Source of the DNA: Candidatus Delongbacteria bacterium
GTDB lineage: Bacteria; CAIWAD01
Assembly: GCA_041675285.1 (NCBI GenBank)
Contig: JBAYTZ010000017.1
Span: 19,487 to 83,486 of the forward strand
Direction of reading: 5' to 3'
Length of the DNA stretch: 64,000 nucleotides
Under the pieces are notes generated by a model. It was not told where the DNA came from. It searched no databases and worked only from the letters and a program-made list of their open reading frames with translations. Positions 15,326 to 25,663 of this stretch are shown in pieces. Positions within the stretch are counted from its first letter, which is position 1. Each line of letters opens with the position of its first letter. The translations under genes were made by a program, and so were the position numbers.

Positions 15326-18300
15326 ATGAAGCGTTATCAATCCTTGGGCTTGGCGCTGCTGGCCTTGCCGCTGCTGCGGGCTGGAGTGTCTGCCACTGTG
15401 GTGGACGCAGGCTGGGAGGCCTTCGTCATCCGACTGGGCTCGACCACCAATGCACCCCCCATCATCCAAAACAACAATGCCCACGTGCCGAACGCCGTGG
15501 AGTTCGTGCCTTTTGAGGGCGGCCAGAAGGCCGGCCTGGGCACGGATCAGATTAGTGGCCAACCGGTCAGCCGCATTCAAACCCTGCACATCGACCGATT
15601 GGACAATGTGGCCAACTCCGGATCGCTCTACGGTCCCTACATGAATGTCTGGATCACGGACGGCCTGGGTCACTATGCGGTGATCGCCAACGAGCCATCC
15701 GATGCGGAGTGGGCGGACAGCCGCTGGGATGTGCCCAACTGGGACTTCCTCAAAACCAAAGTCTGCAAGGTCTACGAAACCCCCGGCGCCTCCACCTACA
15801 CCAGTTGGGTGCACAACTTGGTGGGCAACCATCCGCTCACCTTCGAAGACGTGGGCGAATTGATCATCGAGGCCCCGCCGGTTGCCTACATCCTCAACCC
15901 GGCCAATGGCGTGGGCGGCGGCGCTCCCGATGTGCTGGGCACCAATCAGGCTTGGGGCTTCAATTGGATCTTTGGCGACACGGCCAGCAACTATGTGATC
16001 TACGGTGGCGAAGGTTTCGTGGTGGACAACTACACGGTCGACGTAATGCCCGTGGCCAACCTGACCCAGGGCCTCTACTACACGACCATCCAGGCAGCCA
16101 TCAGCGCGGCTGCACCGGGCGATGTCATCGACATCGCCGCTGGCACCTACCCCGAAGGGCTGGTCATCGACAAGAGCCTCACGCTGCAGGGTCCCAACGC
16201 GGCCATCAGCCCCAACATGGGCGCCCGAGTTGCCGAAGCCGTGCTTGCGCCGGTGGGTAACACGCACGCCATCCAGGGCACTGCAGCCGGCATCACGGTC
16301 ACCGTGAAAGGCCTGACCTTCAATCAGGCAGGAGCGAACGTTGATTATCGCTTCGTCAACGTGATCAACCAGCTCAACAACACGTGGACCTTCGAGCACA
16401 ATGCGTTTGTCAATGCACCGGAGTGCATCAATGGCAACTGGTACTTGACGGGCACCATGGGCGACCTGTACTTCAACTTGCTGGACAACTATTTCGCAGG
16501 CAGTGCCTCCTCCAACGGAATCTCGCTGTGGGGAACGGGCACGAACCACGTGGACATTCGTGACAACACCTGGGAGAACAACCAGAGCTGGGCTCTGAAT
16601 CTCAACCACGTCCACGGCACCATCAGCGGCAACACCGTGCGCGACACGGACCTGGACAGATCGGAGTGGTGGATCGACCAATCCGGCTTCATCATTGCTG
16701 GAAACAACAACGACCTGGTCGTTTCCAACAACACCTTCACCGATCTGGGCGCCCATGCCGTCAACATTTACGACGGCTTTGATGGCACCCTGTCCGTCAC
16801 GGGCAATGCCTTCAACCGCTGTGCGAGCGCCGGCGTGCGTGTGCGCGTGATCGGTTCCCCCCTTCCCGACATCACGGACGTCAACGTGACTGGCAACATG
16901 TTCGACGGCAACACGCTGGCCGTGGAGAACAACGGCACCCAAACCCTGCAGGCCATGGGCAATTGGTGGGGAGACAGCAGCGGCCCGACCCACGCCAGCA
17001 ATCCCGGCGGAACGGGTGACCCGGTCACCGACCATGTCCACTTCGCCAATTTCCTGACCTCCATCTACAACATCACCCAGAGCCTCAGCACCGACTGGAT
17101 TGCCCTGAACCCGACGGGCACTCCGACCACCACTCAGCTGACCGTGGCCTGCGTGCCCACGGGCACTGCCTGGCGCGGCGTCAATGTCACGCTGACCTAC
17201 GACGCCGACGCGCTGGACCTCACCACCTTCGAATTCCTTTTCACCCACGATGACGGCCCGCTGATGTACTGGACCGAATCCTCCCCGGGTGTCATCGACG
17301 CCAGCATCACCATCCCCGGACTGACCGCCGGTCAGACCTTGCCGGAGGATCTCTTCCGCCTCACCTTCGACGGCATTGCCGCGGGCGACACACCCCTGCA
17401 CCTGGCCTCGGCCCTGGTGCGCAACCTGAGCAACCAGCCCATCACGCCAGTAGGGTTGGATGCCGACGAGATTCTCACCGTAGACGGCAGCCTGCCGGTC
17501 ATGTTCATCGATACCAACCCCACGGGCGGATTGGTGGAGTGCCTCAATCCGACCAGTCTGGTCTATGCCCTGTCCGCCACGGACAACGTGGGCCTGCATG
17601 AAATCCAGGTCCAGGTGACGGACGTCGGCGGCGCGCACGCCTGGACGACCATCGTCAGCAACCTCTCCACCCCCATCCGTGACACGGATTGGGACGGCAC
17701 CTGGACCTTCCTGCCCGCCGGCTATCTGGACGGAACGATTACCGTGTCCTTCCGCTGCTACGACGGAGTGGCCCAGGTCTCCTCCGTGGTGAGCGACCAG
17801 TTCACCCTGGACCGCGTGGCCCCTGTGGCCCCCGGCACCCTGGACGCCGATCCGGCCTTCCACGCCTGCAACTTGAGCTGGATCGCCCCGGGCGACCAGA
17901 CGGGCTACACGCTCTTGTGGAAGAAGCGGACGGGATATCCCTACGCGACGGGCTTGCCCACCGCTTGGAACGGCACCGATGATTCCTACAACGGTAGCGT
18001 GGCTGTGCATGTTGACTCTCTGGGCAAATGGTTCTCCACCGACAACACCTACGCCGCACGCGGTGTCTACGACTTCGTATTGAAGGCCACGGACTGCGCG
18101 GGCAATAGCACGCGCAGCGCGGTGTTCTCGGCCACCAACTACTTCCTGGGCGACGTGACCGGTCCCAGCACCTATGACGGCTTCGTGGAATCCTACGACC
18201 TGACAGTGATCGCCGCGGTCTACGGCTCCATCCCCACCACCAGCATCGGGCGCGAGATGAACGTCGGCCCGACGCACAATTCCAGCAGCTACGGTCTGCC

Positions 18301-18991
18301 GGCTTACGGCGTGACCAACGCCCTGGTGAACTTCGAGGACCTGATCATCTTCGCCATGAACTACGGCCCCACGGGACCGCAGCTCCCGGTGGACCAGTTC
18401 TCCACCGGCACCCCGGCCCTGACCCTGGCCCGAACGGGCGAAGACTACAGCCTGACCCTGGACGGCCAGCTGAAGGGCTTCAGCGCCCGCTTGGAGTGCG
18501 AGGCGGCCCTGCTGAGCGCCTCGGCGGACTTCCCGGTCTTCTTCTATCGTGACGGCGGCGCCTGGATCGTGGACGCCGCGTCCTTCGGCGGCAACCTGGT
18601 GGACGGCAGCTGTGTCACGCTGCACTTCGCCGGCAAGGCCAGCCCCGTGCTGGCCGCGGTGGACGGCCGCGACAACCGCAACCAGGCCGTGGCGGTGACG
18701 GCCAACGACCTGCAGAGCTCGCTGCCCACGCAGTTCGCCCTCGAGCAGAACTACCCGAACCCCTTCAACCCCACCACCACCATCCGCTACGCGCTGCCCG
18801 AGGCCGCCCAGGTAAGCCTGGTCCTCTACAACGCGCTGGGACAGGAAGTGCTGACGCTGAATCAGGGTTCGCGCGAGGCCGGCTTCCACGAGCTGCGCCT
18901 GGACGGCAGCCAACTGGCCTCGGGCGTCTACATCTACCGCCTGGAGGCGGGACGCTTCGCGGACCAGAAGAAGCTGGTTCTGGTCAAGTAA
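15326..18991 (+). CDS. Secreted beta-helix protein with cohesin-like, dockerin-like and sorting domains
   Basis: The 1221-residue product has a signal peptide (1-22). An N-terminal domain of about 210 residues has no recognised family. A right-handed beta-helix (about 250-590) opens with YYTTIQAAISAAAPGDVIDI and closes with GNWWGDSSGPTHASNPGGTG. Next come a cohesin-like domain (about 600-718; WRGVNVTLTYDADALDLTTF), Ig and FN3 modules, a dockerin-like region (about 939-1025; NYFLGD ... VNFEDLIIFAMNYG) and a sorting domain (1133-1221; LEQNYPNPFNPTTTI ... KKLVLVK). The ATG at 15326 has AGGAG at 6 nt. Everything C-terminal of the helix is colinear with the next gene, indicating duplication. A sugar-binding or surface-display role is inferred. 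Confidence 0.78.
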   Translation: MKRYQSLGLALLALPLLRAGVSATVVDAGWEAFVIRLGSTTNAPPIIQNNNAHVPNAVEFVPFEGGQKAGLGTDQISGQPVSRIQTLHIDRLDNVANSGSLYGPYMNVWITDGLGHYAVIANEPSDAEWADSRWDVPNWDFLKTKVCKVYETPGASTYTSWVHNLVGNHPLTFEDVGELIIEAPPVAYILNPANGVGGGAPDVLGTNQAWGFNWIFGDTASNYVIYGGEGFVVDNYTVDVMPVANLTQGLYYTTIQAAISAAAPGDVIDIAAGTYPEGLVIDKSLTLQGPNAAISPNMGARVAEAVLAPVGNTHAIQGTAAGITVTVKGLTFNQAGANVDYRFVNVINQLNNTWTFEHNAFVNAPECINGNWYLTGTMGDLYFNLLDNYFAGSASSNGISLWGTGTNHVDIRDNTWENNQSWALNLNHVHGTISGNTVRDTDLDRSEWWIDQSGFIIAGNNNDLVVSNNTFTDLGAHAVNIYDGFDGTLSVTGNAFNRCASAGVRVRVIGSPLPDITDVNVTGNMFDGNTLAVENNGTQTLQAMGNWWGDSSGPTHASNPGGTGDPVTDHVHFANFLTSIYNITQSLSTDWIALNPTGTPTTTQLTVACVPTGTAWRGVNVTLTYDADALDLTTFEFLFTHDDGPLMYWTESSPGVIDASITIPGLTAGQTLPEDLFRLTFDGIAAGDTPLHLASALVRNLSNQPITPVGLDADEILTVDGSLPVMFIDTNPTGGLVECLNPTSLVYALSATDNVGLHEIQVQVTDVGGAHAWTTIVSNLSTPIRDTDWDGTWTFLPAGYLDGTITVSFRCYDGVAQVSSVVSDQFTLDRVAPVAPGTLDADPAFHACNLSWIAPGDQTGYTLLWKKRTGYPYATGLPTAWNGTDDSYNGSVAVHVDSLGKWFSTDNTYAARGVYDFVLKATDCAGNSTRSAVFSATNYFLGDVTGPSTYDGFVESYDLTVIAAVYGSIPTTSIGREMNVGPTHNSSSYGLPAYGVTNALVNFEDLIIFAMNYGPTGPQLPVDQFSTGTPALTLARTGEDYSLTLDGQLKGFSARLECEAALLSASADFPVFFYRDGGAWIVDAASFGGNLVDGSCVTLHFAGKASPVLAAVDGRDNRNQAVAVTANDLQSSLPTQFALEQNYPNPFNPTTTIRYALPEAAQVSLVLYNALGQEVLTLNQGSREAGFHELRLDGSQLASGVYIYRLEAGRFADQKKLVLVK

Positions 18992-19003
18992 CACACGAAT
19001 GCG

Positions 19004-19041
19004 GCCGGCCGGCGCTCCGCGATGGGTGCCGGTCGGCCGGC
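19004..19041 (+). terminator. GGCCGG-rich hairpin after the beta-helix gene
   Basis: GCCGGCCGGC (19004-19013) pairs with a matching arm at 19032-19041 with one G-U. It lies 13 nt past the stop, the same position as the hairpin after the preceding gene. There is no T-run. Confidence 0.55.
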
Positions 19042-19088
19042 TTCATCTGCGACGGAGCCCGCGACCGTCGTGACACAGGGAGAACACC

Positions 19089-22000
19089 ATGAAACGACCG
19101 TTATCGTGTCTGCTCTGGGCGGCCCTGCCCTTGATCGCCAGCGAGGCGTGGGCAGCGACGCTCTTCGTGCCGACAGATTACACGACGATTCAGGCGGCCG
19201 TCAATGCCGCTAGTGCCGGGGACATCATCGAGATTGCCGCCGGCACCTACATGGAGCAGGTTGTGGTCAACAAGGCCCTGACCTTGAATGGGCAAGACGG
19301 TGCCGTCCTGAGCGGCACCGGACTACCGGACCAATGGACCACCGGCGTGAAGATCAAATCGGGCAACGTCACGTTCAACAATCTCGACGTGACCAACTAC
19401 ACCCAGGACGGCATCATCGTCGGCTATGAGGCGAGCATTCCTGGCAGCCTGTCCAACGTCCACATCACGAACTGCGCCGTCTCCAACATCCAGCCCGGAC
19501 ACTGGGGCTTCGGCATCTACGTGGGCTATGAATCCGAGGGATTCAACTACCCGATTCCCAAGCTGACCACCCACCTGGATTACGTGGGCCTGGTGATTGA
19601 GAACAACGAGATCTACAACACAGCCAGCTCCGCGCTGGTGATCCAGTCCGTCACGTCCAGCGGCAGCGATTTGCTGGTCCGCAACAACAACATCCACGAC
19701 AACGTGACCAATGACGGCATCTGGGTGGAGACTGCCCGCAACCTGACCATTGAGAACAACATCCTGGACCACAACCTGTGGGGAATTGAGTTCACCTGTT
19801 TGGCTGAGTCCTGGTACACCTTGAACGGCCCACGTGGACCGCAGGACGTGACTGTCCGCAACAACTGGATCACCAACAGTCTGGCCGAGAGCGTCATCAT
19901 TTACAATGGGTGGCCCAGCACGTTCTTGTTCGAGGGGAACCACTTCCAAGGCAATACCAATGACTTCAGCCACCTCCTAGAGGCCCCGCTGAATTGCAGC
20001 GGCAATTGGTGGGGAAGCGACACCGGGCCGACCGTGACCGGACATCCCGGCGGAACCGGCGAGTCCATCACCGGAGTTGGCGCCGGCCAAGTCGACTTCA
20101 CTCCCTGGCTGGCGACGGGCACGGATGTGAATCCCGGTCTCCTGGGTTTCCAGGGTGACTTCAGCAGCCTGTGGGTGGATGACGACAGTCCGCAGACGGG
20201 CGCTGTCCACCGCATCCAGGAAGGCATCGACGCCGCCACTGCAGACGGCACGGTCTCCGTGGCCGACGGAAGCTATCCCGTCAGTTCCACACTTTACATT
20301 AACAAGGCGCTTACGCTCAGCGGTGAGTCCGAGGCAGGAACCGTTCTGCTGTCGAACACCGGCTCGGACGGTTATTGCGTTTTGGTGTCCGCCGGTGGCG
20401 CCGCACTGGAGAACTTCACCATCCAGCGGGCCACCGCAGCCCCGACCACCCGCTCGGGCTACATGATCCATGCCAGTGGCACACCCAACGTGTTGGATGG
20501 CCTGGCCATCCGCCACGTGACCGTGCAAGGGTCCGGCGCCATCGCCCTGCACCGGGCCGGCATCGATGTCCACGGCTACGACAACGTGGTCCTGTCCCAC
20601 ATTACTTCGCGCGACGCCACTTATGGCAATGGCATCCAAATCACTGGCTGCCACCATGTGGCCGTGGACAACACCACTACTACGAACAACACCTGGGGCA
20701 GTCTGTCCATCTACTGTTCCCAGCCGCTCAATCCTGATCGGGCCTGTGACGACGTGTTCGTGGACGGCTCTACTTGCACCTTCGTCGAGGACAACGTCTT
20801 CATCGAGAACCAGTACGGCCTGACGAGCACGAACATCAACGTCGCCGGCTACCAGTACTGGCTGCGTAACAGCTCCTATCGCGCAGGTGCGACAAGCTTC
20901 ATCCATATCCAGCCGGACCTGGCCACGGCCCAGGCCTTTGCCGCCGTGGTGTTCGCTGGACATGAGGTCCACACCTCTTTCCAGCGCACCTCGGATTGGG
21001 CCTTTGAGGTGCTGCCGGGGATGAGCATCCAGGCCGCCATCGATGCAGCGACGCCCGGCGACGTGATCAATGTGGCCGCCGGCACCTACGCCGAGGACCT
21101 TCGTGTCACCAAGACTGTGGACCTGCGCGGCCCCAATTACGGCATTTCGCCGAACACGGGCTTGCGGGTCGCTGAGGCCATCATCGTGCCCTTCACCAAT
21201 GCCCCCGAGGGCGGCGGAACGAGCGGGGGCGAAGTGGTTCACGTGCTGGCCGGCGTGGACAATGTCTCCATCGACGGCTTCACCATTGACGGCGACAACC
21301 CCTCCCTGCCCGCCAACGGCTTGGGCTGGAGCGGCGCCGACATGCATGCCGTCGAGGGCGTGACCACCTATGAGGACAACATCGACGGCCTGCAGATTCG
21401 GCACAACCTCTTCCAGAATCTGGTCTACTTCGCCGTGACGATTTTCGGCGGCAGTTACAGCGCCCCTGCCACCAGCGGTCATGTGGTGGAGGACAACCTG
21501 TTCCGGGACCTGGGCACCTATGATGCCGACAACGATTACAACTTCTGGGGCGGTGGTGTGCTGCTTTACAACAGCCAATACGCCGCTGTCACCAACAACG
21601 TGATGAGCAACGTGCGCACGGGCATCCAGACCGGCAACTTCAGCCGGGCGAATCCGGGAGCCGCTGCCTATCAGGTCATCGGTGCCAACACCATGTCCAC
21701 GCGTCGCACGGGCATTTTCCACAACCTGCACTATGGTCCCACGTCCCCCTATACGCTCTCGGGGAACACCATCACGGCGATCACCGACGCCAACGAGACC
21801 AAGTGGAGCGGCATCACGCTGGGATCTCTGAGTGTTCCCAGCACGACTCTCAACAACGTCGTGGACGGCACGGGTGCGCCCGCCAATTCGTCTGGCATCC
21901 AGGTCTGGAACGTCAAGAGCATCAGCCCGGCCACCATCAGCGGCGGCAGCGTGGCCAACGTGGCCGCGGGCATCTTCCTCAACAACTTCGAAGGCTATTC

Positions 22001-25000
22001 CTCCAACGCCGACGACGGCGCGCACGCCACGCTGGACGGCACGGCCATCACGGGTGCGACCACGGGCATCCGCGTGTTGGACAGTCCCAGCAGCACCACC
22101 CACGCCGCCGTGCAACTGGCCATCGGTGCCGGCGTCTCGGTGACGGGCGGCACCACGGGCCTCTCCATCGAAAACGCCACCGCCTCGGTGACCAGCCTGG
22201 GCAACCTGGCCCTCAGCGGCCAGAGCGGCGACTATCTGGCCCTGGTGAACAACGCGGGCAATCTGGACGCCACGGGCGTGAGCTTCGGCGGCCTGACGGG
22301 CGCCACGGCCAGCCTGGCCCAGAACTACGCCATCGAGCACAAGCTGACCCACAAGCTGGACAACACGGCCCTGGGCCTGGCGCGCGTCAAGGCCGGCGAA
22401 GTCTTCGTGACCTCCACAGGCTCGATCCAGCGCGGCATCGACGCGGCGGACGCGGGCGATCAAGTGGATGTGCAGGCCGGTTTGTATTCCGAGCGCATCG
22501 TGGTAGCCAAACCGCTGACCCTGCTGGGTGCGACGGAAGCCATCACCAAAATGGGCTACGCCGTTCCGGCCGGTTACGCTTGGAATCCTGCGGTGGAGTC
22601 CATCATCGACTATCCGGATCCGACGGGCCTCCCCGTGGACGCCTATCCGGTGGACATCGCCAGCGATGACGTGACCTTCCGGGGCTTCGTGGTCCAGATT
22701 CTCAATGCGCGGACGAACAGCGACCATCTGCTGCGAGTCAACGCCCAGATCCCGGGCGGCACCGGCACGACCCTGAACAACGTGGTGGTGGAAAACAACG
22801 TGCTGGGTCCGGTCACCAACGTGACCAGCCAGGACGGCAGCAAGGGCCGCATGGGTCTGTACCTGGCGGCGCCCAGTTATCCCGCCAACCGGCAGGGCAT
22901 CACCAACAGCCGCTTCGCCGGCAACAAGATCTTCGATACCCGCGGCAACGGGGACACGGTGTTCATCTGGGGTGCGGCCGAGTCCTATGCCTCCACCCAG
23001 AACGCCGACTTCACGGGCACGTACATCGAGAACAATGAGATCAGCGGCTCCCACCGTGCCGGCATCGAGTTGGCCGGCGGTATCAGCAACCTGACCATCC
23101 GCGACAACCGGATCACCAACTGCAGCAGCACCAACGGCGGGCCCAGCGACGCCAATCTGAAGTACGGCAGCGGCATCGTGGTCATTCGCATGGGCGCGGA
23201 CAAGGCATCGGCCACCGCCATGGGCGCGGCAAACCTGACGATCACGGGCAACGAGATCCAGGGGAACGAGAAGCACGGCATCTATCTGGGACCCATCAAC
23301 AGCGGCCACCTGATGGATGGCAACGTGATCACCGGGAATGGCCTCAGCGGCGTGACGGTGGACCTGAACGAGGCCTACTATGGCGGCACGGCTCTCCCGG
23401 TTCTGGGACGCACGTCTGCCCTGAATGCCTCGGGAAACACTCTTGCCAGCAATGGCGTGGGCGCCTCCGTGGCCGGCGTTCCCAGCAATGGATTCAGCCT
23501 GCAGGCCAGCAACAACTGGTGGGGTGACATCAGCGGCCCCTATCATGCCGTCAACAACCCGACGGGCACGGGTAACGCCGTCACGGACTACATCACCTTC
23601 CAGCCGTGGATGCAGGCCCAGGCGCTCATCGCGCAGGCGATCAACGTCAGCCGCATTTCGCTCGACGACAACGGCACGCCCTATCCGGACAAGGCGGTGG
23701 TGACCTACAGCGTCACGCCCATCCCGGGAGTTCCGGTGCGCGGCATGGACGTGGTGGTGACCTATGATCCCACCCAGCTCAGCCACGCGGCGCCCGTTCA
23801 AATCCTGACCGCATCCCCTGACCCGATTCCGCAGATGGTCTACTTCAACTTCTACGAGAACACGCCGGGCGAGCTGCACCTCAGCCTGTCCATCATGGGT
23901 GCCACCGTGGGCATGACCAGCACCACGAACCTGTTCTCCCTCGAGTTCAACGGTCTGCCCCAGACCCCGCCGACCATCACGGAATTCACCGCGCAGCTCG
24001 AGTTGGCCTCGGCCCTGGTGCGCGGTCTGCTCAACACGCCGCTTCCCTGCACCACGGGCGCCGCTTTGGCCCTGCAGGTGGACGGCACGCTGCCCAGCGC
24101 GGTGGGCATCGACGGCACCACGCCGGCGCAGGATTGCGTGAACGGCAACATCCTCTACGACCTGTCGGCCTCCGACAGCTACGGGCTGGGCAAGATCCAG
24201 TACCAGATCGGCGGCACGGGCGGCCTGTGGACGGATGCCGTCACGGGCATCGCTGCCGCCTCCTATGACGGCACCTGGCTGTTGAACATCTCCAGCCTGG
24301 GCCAGGGCGCCCGCACCATCTACTTCCGCACGGTGGACGCGGTGGGCAACGCCGGCACGATCTACAACAGCGACGACTTCTTCATTGACACGGTGGCTCC
24401 GGCCGTCGCGGGCCTGGATGCCGATCCCGGCTATCACCAGGTGCGACTGGACTGGAACACCCCCGCGGGCAACACGGAGATCAAGATCTACCGCGCGCTG
24501 CGCGGCACCTATCCCTTCGTGGGCGGTCGTCCGTCGGCCCGCCTGTGGCCCTCCCAGTTCCCCGGCACGCCCATCGCCACGCTGGCGGCGGGCGCTGTCA
24601 CATACGTGGATCAATTCACCTATGACATGCTGGCCACCCGTGGCATCTACGACTACGTGGTGGTGGCTTCGGACTGCGTGAACCCCAGTGCCGCCACGGC
24701 CGTGGCCTCGGCGACCAACTACTATCTGGGTGACTGGGCCAAGCAGGGGCTGCCCGATCCGGTCATTCCCGACGACTACGACGGCAAGGTCAAGTCCGCC
24801 GACATGACCCGCCTGGCCGGCGTCTATGGCACGCATCCCACGGCTGCCGTGCGCGACCTGGACATCGCGCCGACCCACGACTGGTCGAGCTATGGTCTGC
24901 CCGGTCCGGACAACTGGATCAACTTCGAAGACCTGATGATCTTCTCCATGAACTACGGGTACAACGGTCCCGAACTGCCGAACCTGTCCACCCCCGCCGG

Positions 25001-25583
25001 CCCCTCTCCCGAACTGCGTCTGCAGCCGGGTGAAGGCCTGCAGGAGCTGGTCCTGACCGGCACGCTGAAGGGTTTCAGCGCCCGTTTGAGCTGCGAGGCC
25101 TCCCTGCTGGAAGCGAGCGCGGACTTCCCCGTCTTCTTCTATCGCGACGGCATGGAGTGGGTCATCGACGCCGTGTCCCTGAGCGGCCAGCTGGCCGACG
25201 GAAGCCGGGTGGGCCTGCGCTTCGGCCAGGGCGCCCAGCCCGAGCTGACCAGCGTGCTGGGTCGCGACTTCTCCAACCAGTTCGTGGATGTGCTGGCCGT
25301 CAACGGCAGCCCGCTGCCGACGGCGTACACGCTCGAGCAGAACTACCCCAACCCCTTCAACCCCACCACGACCATCCGCTTCGCGCTGCCCGAGGCCGCT
25401 TCCGTGAAGCTGGCCGTCTACAACGCGCTGGGACAGGAAGTGGCGGTGCTGGCGCAGGGCGCCCGCGAGGCCGGTTACCACGAGGTGCGGCTGGACGGCA
25501 GCAACCTGGCCAGCGGCATGTACATCTATCGCCTGGAGGCCGGCCGCTTCAGTGAGCAGAAGAAGCTGGTCTTGGTCAAGTAG
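19089..25583 (+). CDS. Giant secreted multi-beta-helix protein with cohesin-like, dockerin-like and sorting domains
   Basis: The 2164-residue product has a signal peptide (1-20) and four successive right-handed beta-helix modules. Their openings are TTIQAAVNAASAGDIIEI (near residue 31), RIQEGIDAATADGTVSV (375), SIQAAIDAATPGDVINV (647) and SIQRGIDAADAGDQVDV (1113). Module ends carry a NWWG..SGP motif (for example NNWWGDISGPYHAVNNPTG). A cohesin-like domain follows (about 1518-1660; RGMDVVVTYDPTQLSHA), then Ig and FN3 modules, a dockerin-like region (about 1877-1960; NYYLGD ... INFEDLMIFSMNYG) and a sorting domain (2077-2164; LEQNYPNPFNPTTTI ... KKLVLVK). GGGAG lies 6 nt before the ATG. Extended helices of this size suggest a long surface fibre or polysaccharide-binding rod. 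Confidence 0.8.
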   Translation: MKRPLSCLLWAALPLIASEAWAATLFVPTDYTTIQAAVNAASAGDIIEIAAGTYMEQVVVNKALTLNGQDGAVLSGTGLPDQWTTGVKIKSGNVTFNNLDVTNYTQDGIIVGYEASIPGSLSNVHITNCAVSNIQPGHWGFGIYVGYESEGFNYPIPKLTTHLDYVGLVIENNEIYNTASSALVIQSVTSSGSDLLVRNNNIHDNVTNDGIWVETARNLTIENNILDHNLWGIEFTCLAESWYTLNGPRGPQDVTVRNNWITNSLAESVIIYNGWPSTFLFEGNHFQGNTNDFSHLLEAPLNCSGNWWGSDTGPTVTGHPGGTGESITGVGAGQVDFTPWLATGTDVNPGLLGFQGDFSSLWVDDDSPQTGAVHRIQEGIDAATADGTVSVADGSYPVSSTLYINKALTLSGESEAGTVLLSNTGSDGYCVLVSAGGAALENFTIQRATAAPTTRSGYMIHASGTPNVLDGLAIRHVTVQGSGAIALHRAGIDVHGYDNVVLSHITSRDATYGNGIQITGCHHVAVDNTTTTNNTWGSLSIYCSQPLNPDRACDDVFVDGSTCTFVEDNVFIENQYGLTSTNINVAGYQYWLRNSSYRAGATSFIHIQPDLATAQAFAAVVFAGHEVHTSFQRTSDWAFEVLPGMSIQAAIDAATPGDVINVAAGTYAEDLRVTKTVDLRGPNYGISPNTGLRVAEAIIVPFTNAPEGGGTSGGEVVHVLAGVDNVSIDGFTIDGDNPSLPANGLGWSGADMHAVEGVTTYEDNIDGLQIRHNLFQNLVYFAVTIFGGSYSAPATSGHVVEDNLFRDLGTYDADNDYNFWGGGVLLYNSQYAAVTNNVMSNVRTGIQTGNFSRANPGAAAYQVIGANTMSTRRTGIFHNLHYGPTSPYTLSGNTITAITDANETKWSGITLGSLSVPSTTLNNVVDGTGAPANSSGIQVWNVKSISPATISGGSVANVAAGIFLNNFEGYSSNADDGAHATLDGTAITGATTGIRVLDSPSSTTHAAVQLAIGAGVSVTGGTTGLSIENATASVTSLGNLALSGQSGDYLALVNNAGNLDATGVSFGGLTGATASLAQNYAIEHKLTHKLDNTALGLARVKAGEVFVTSTGSIQRGIDAADAGDQVDVQAGLYSERIVVAKPLTLLGATEAITKMGYAVPAGYAWNPAVESIIDYPDPTGLPVDAYPVDIASDDVTFRGFVVQILNARTNSDHLLRVNAQIPGGTGTTLNNVVVENNVLGPVTNVTSQDGSKGRMGLYLAAPSYPANRQGITNSRFAGNKIFDTRGNGDTVFIWGAAESYASTQNADFTGTYIENNEISGSHRAGIELAGGISNLTIRDNRITNCSSTNGGPSDANLKYGSGIVVIRMGADKASATAMGAANLTITGNEIQGNEKHGIYLGPINSGHLMDGNVITGNGLSGVTVDLNEAYYGGTALPVLGRTSALNASGNTLASNGVGASVAGVPSNGFSLQASNNWWGDISGPYHAVNNPTGTGNAVTDYITFQPWMQAQALIAQAINVSRISLDDNGTPYPDKAVVTYSVTPIPGVPVRGMDVVVTYDPTQLSHAAPVQILTASPDPIPQMVYFNFYENTPGELHLSLSIMGATVGMTSTTNLFSLEFNGLPQTPPTITEFTAQLELASALVRGLLNTPLPCTTGAALALQVDGTLPSAVGIDGTTPAQDCVNGNILYDLSASDSYGLGKIQYQIGGTGGLWTDAVTGIAAASYDGTWLLNISSLGQGARTIYFRTVDAVGNAGTIYNSDDFFIDTVAPAVAGLDADPGYHQVRLDWNTPAGNTEIKIYRALRGTYPFVGGRPSARLWPSQFPGTPIATLAAGAVTYVDQFTYDMLATRGIYDYVVVASDCVNPSAATAVASATNYYLGDWAKQGLPDPVIPDDYDGKVKSADMTRLAGVYGTHPTAAVRDLDIAPTHDWSSYGLPGPDNWINFEDLMIFSMNYGYNGPELPNLSTPAGPSPELRLQPGEGLQELVLTGTLKGFSARLSCEASLLEASADFPVFFYRDGMEWVIDAVSLSGQLADGSRVGLRFGQGAQPELTSVLGRDFSNQFVDVLAVNGSPLPTAYTLEQNYPNPFNPTTTIRFALPEAASVKLAVYNALGQEVAVLAQGAREAGYHEVRLDGSNLASGMYIYRLEAGRFSEQKKLVLVK

Positions 25584-25592
25584 AGTGGTTGC

Positions 25593-25620
25593 GGACGGGG
25601 GCGGAGCGCCGCCCCCGTCC
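25593..25620 (+). terminator. Terminator hairpin after the giant beta-helix gene
   Basis: A perfect 11-bp stem (GGACGGGGGCG with CGCCCCCGTCC) around GAGCGC is followed by CCTTTGT, 9 nt past the stop. Confidence 0.65.
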
Positions 25621-25663
25621 CCTTTGTCTCACATGAACTGCGAATTGCACAAGGAGACCCGGT

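Noticed and set aside
16075..25000. Many short repeated DNA words within the beta-helix genes, considered as a CRISPR or tandem repeat array
   Set aside because: They are in-frame codon echoes of beta-helix motifs with irregular spacing and no constant repeat-spacer structure.
19977..25481. Very long open frame on the minus strand, antisense to the giant beta-helix gene (also similar antisense frames at 11923-15120 and 15272-18994)
   Set aside because: They run opposite the strongly supported sorting-domain genes, have low-complexity His/Val/Gly/Arg content, no ribosome-binding site and no signal or motif; long antisense frames are expected in high-G+C coding DNA.
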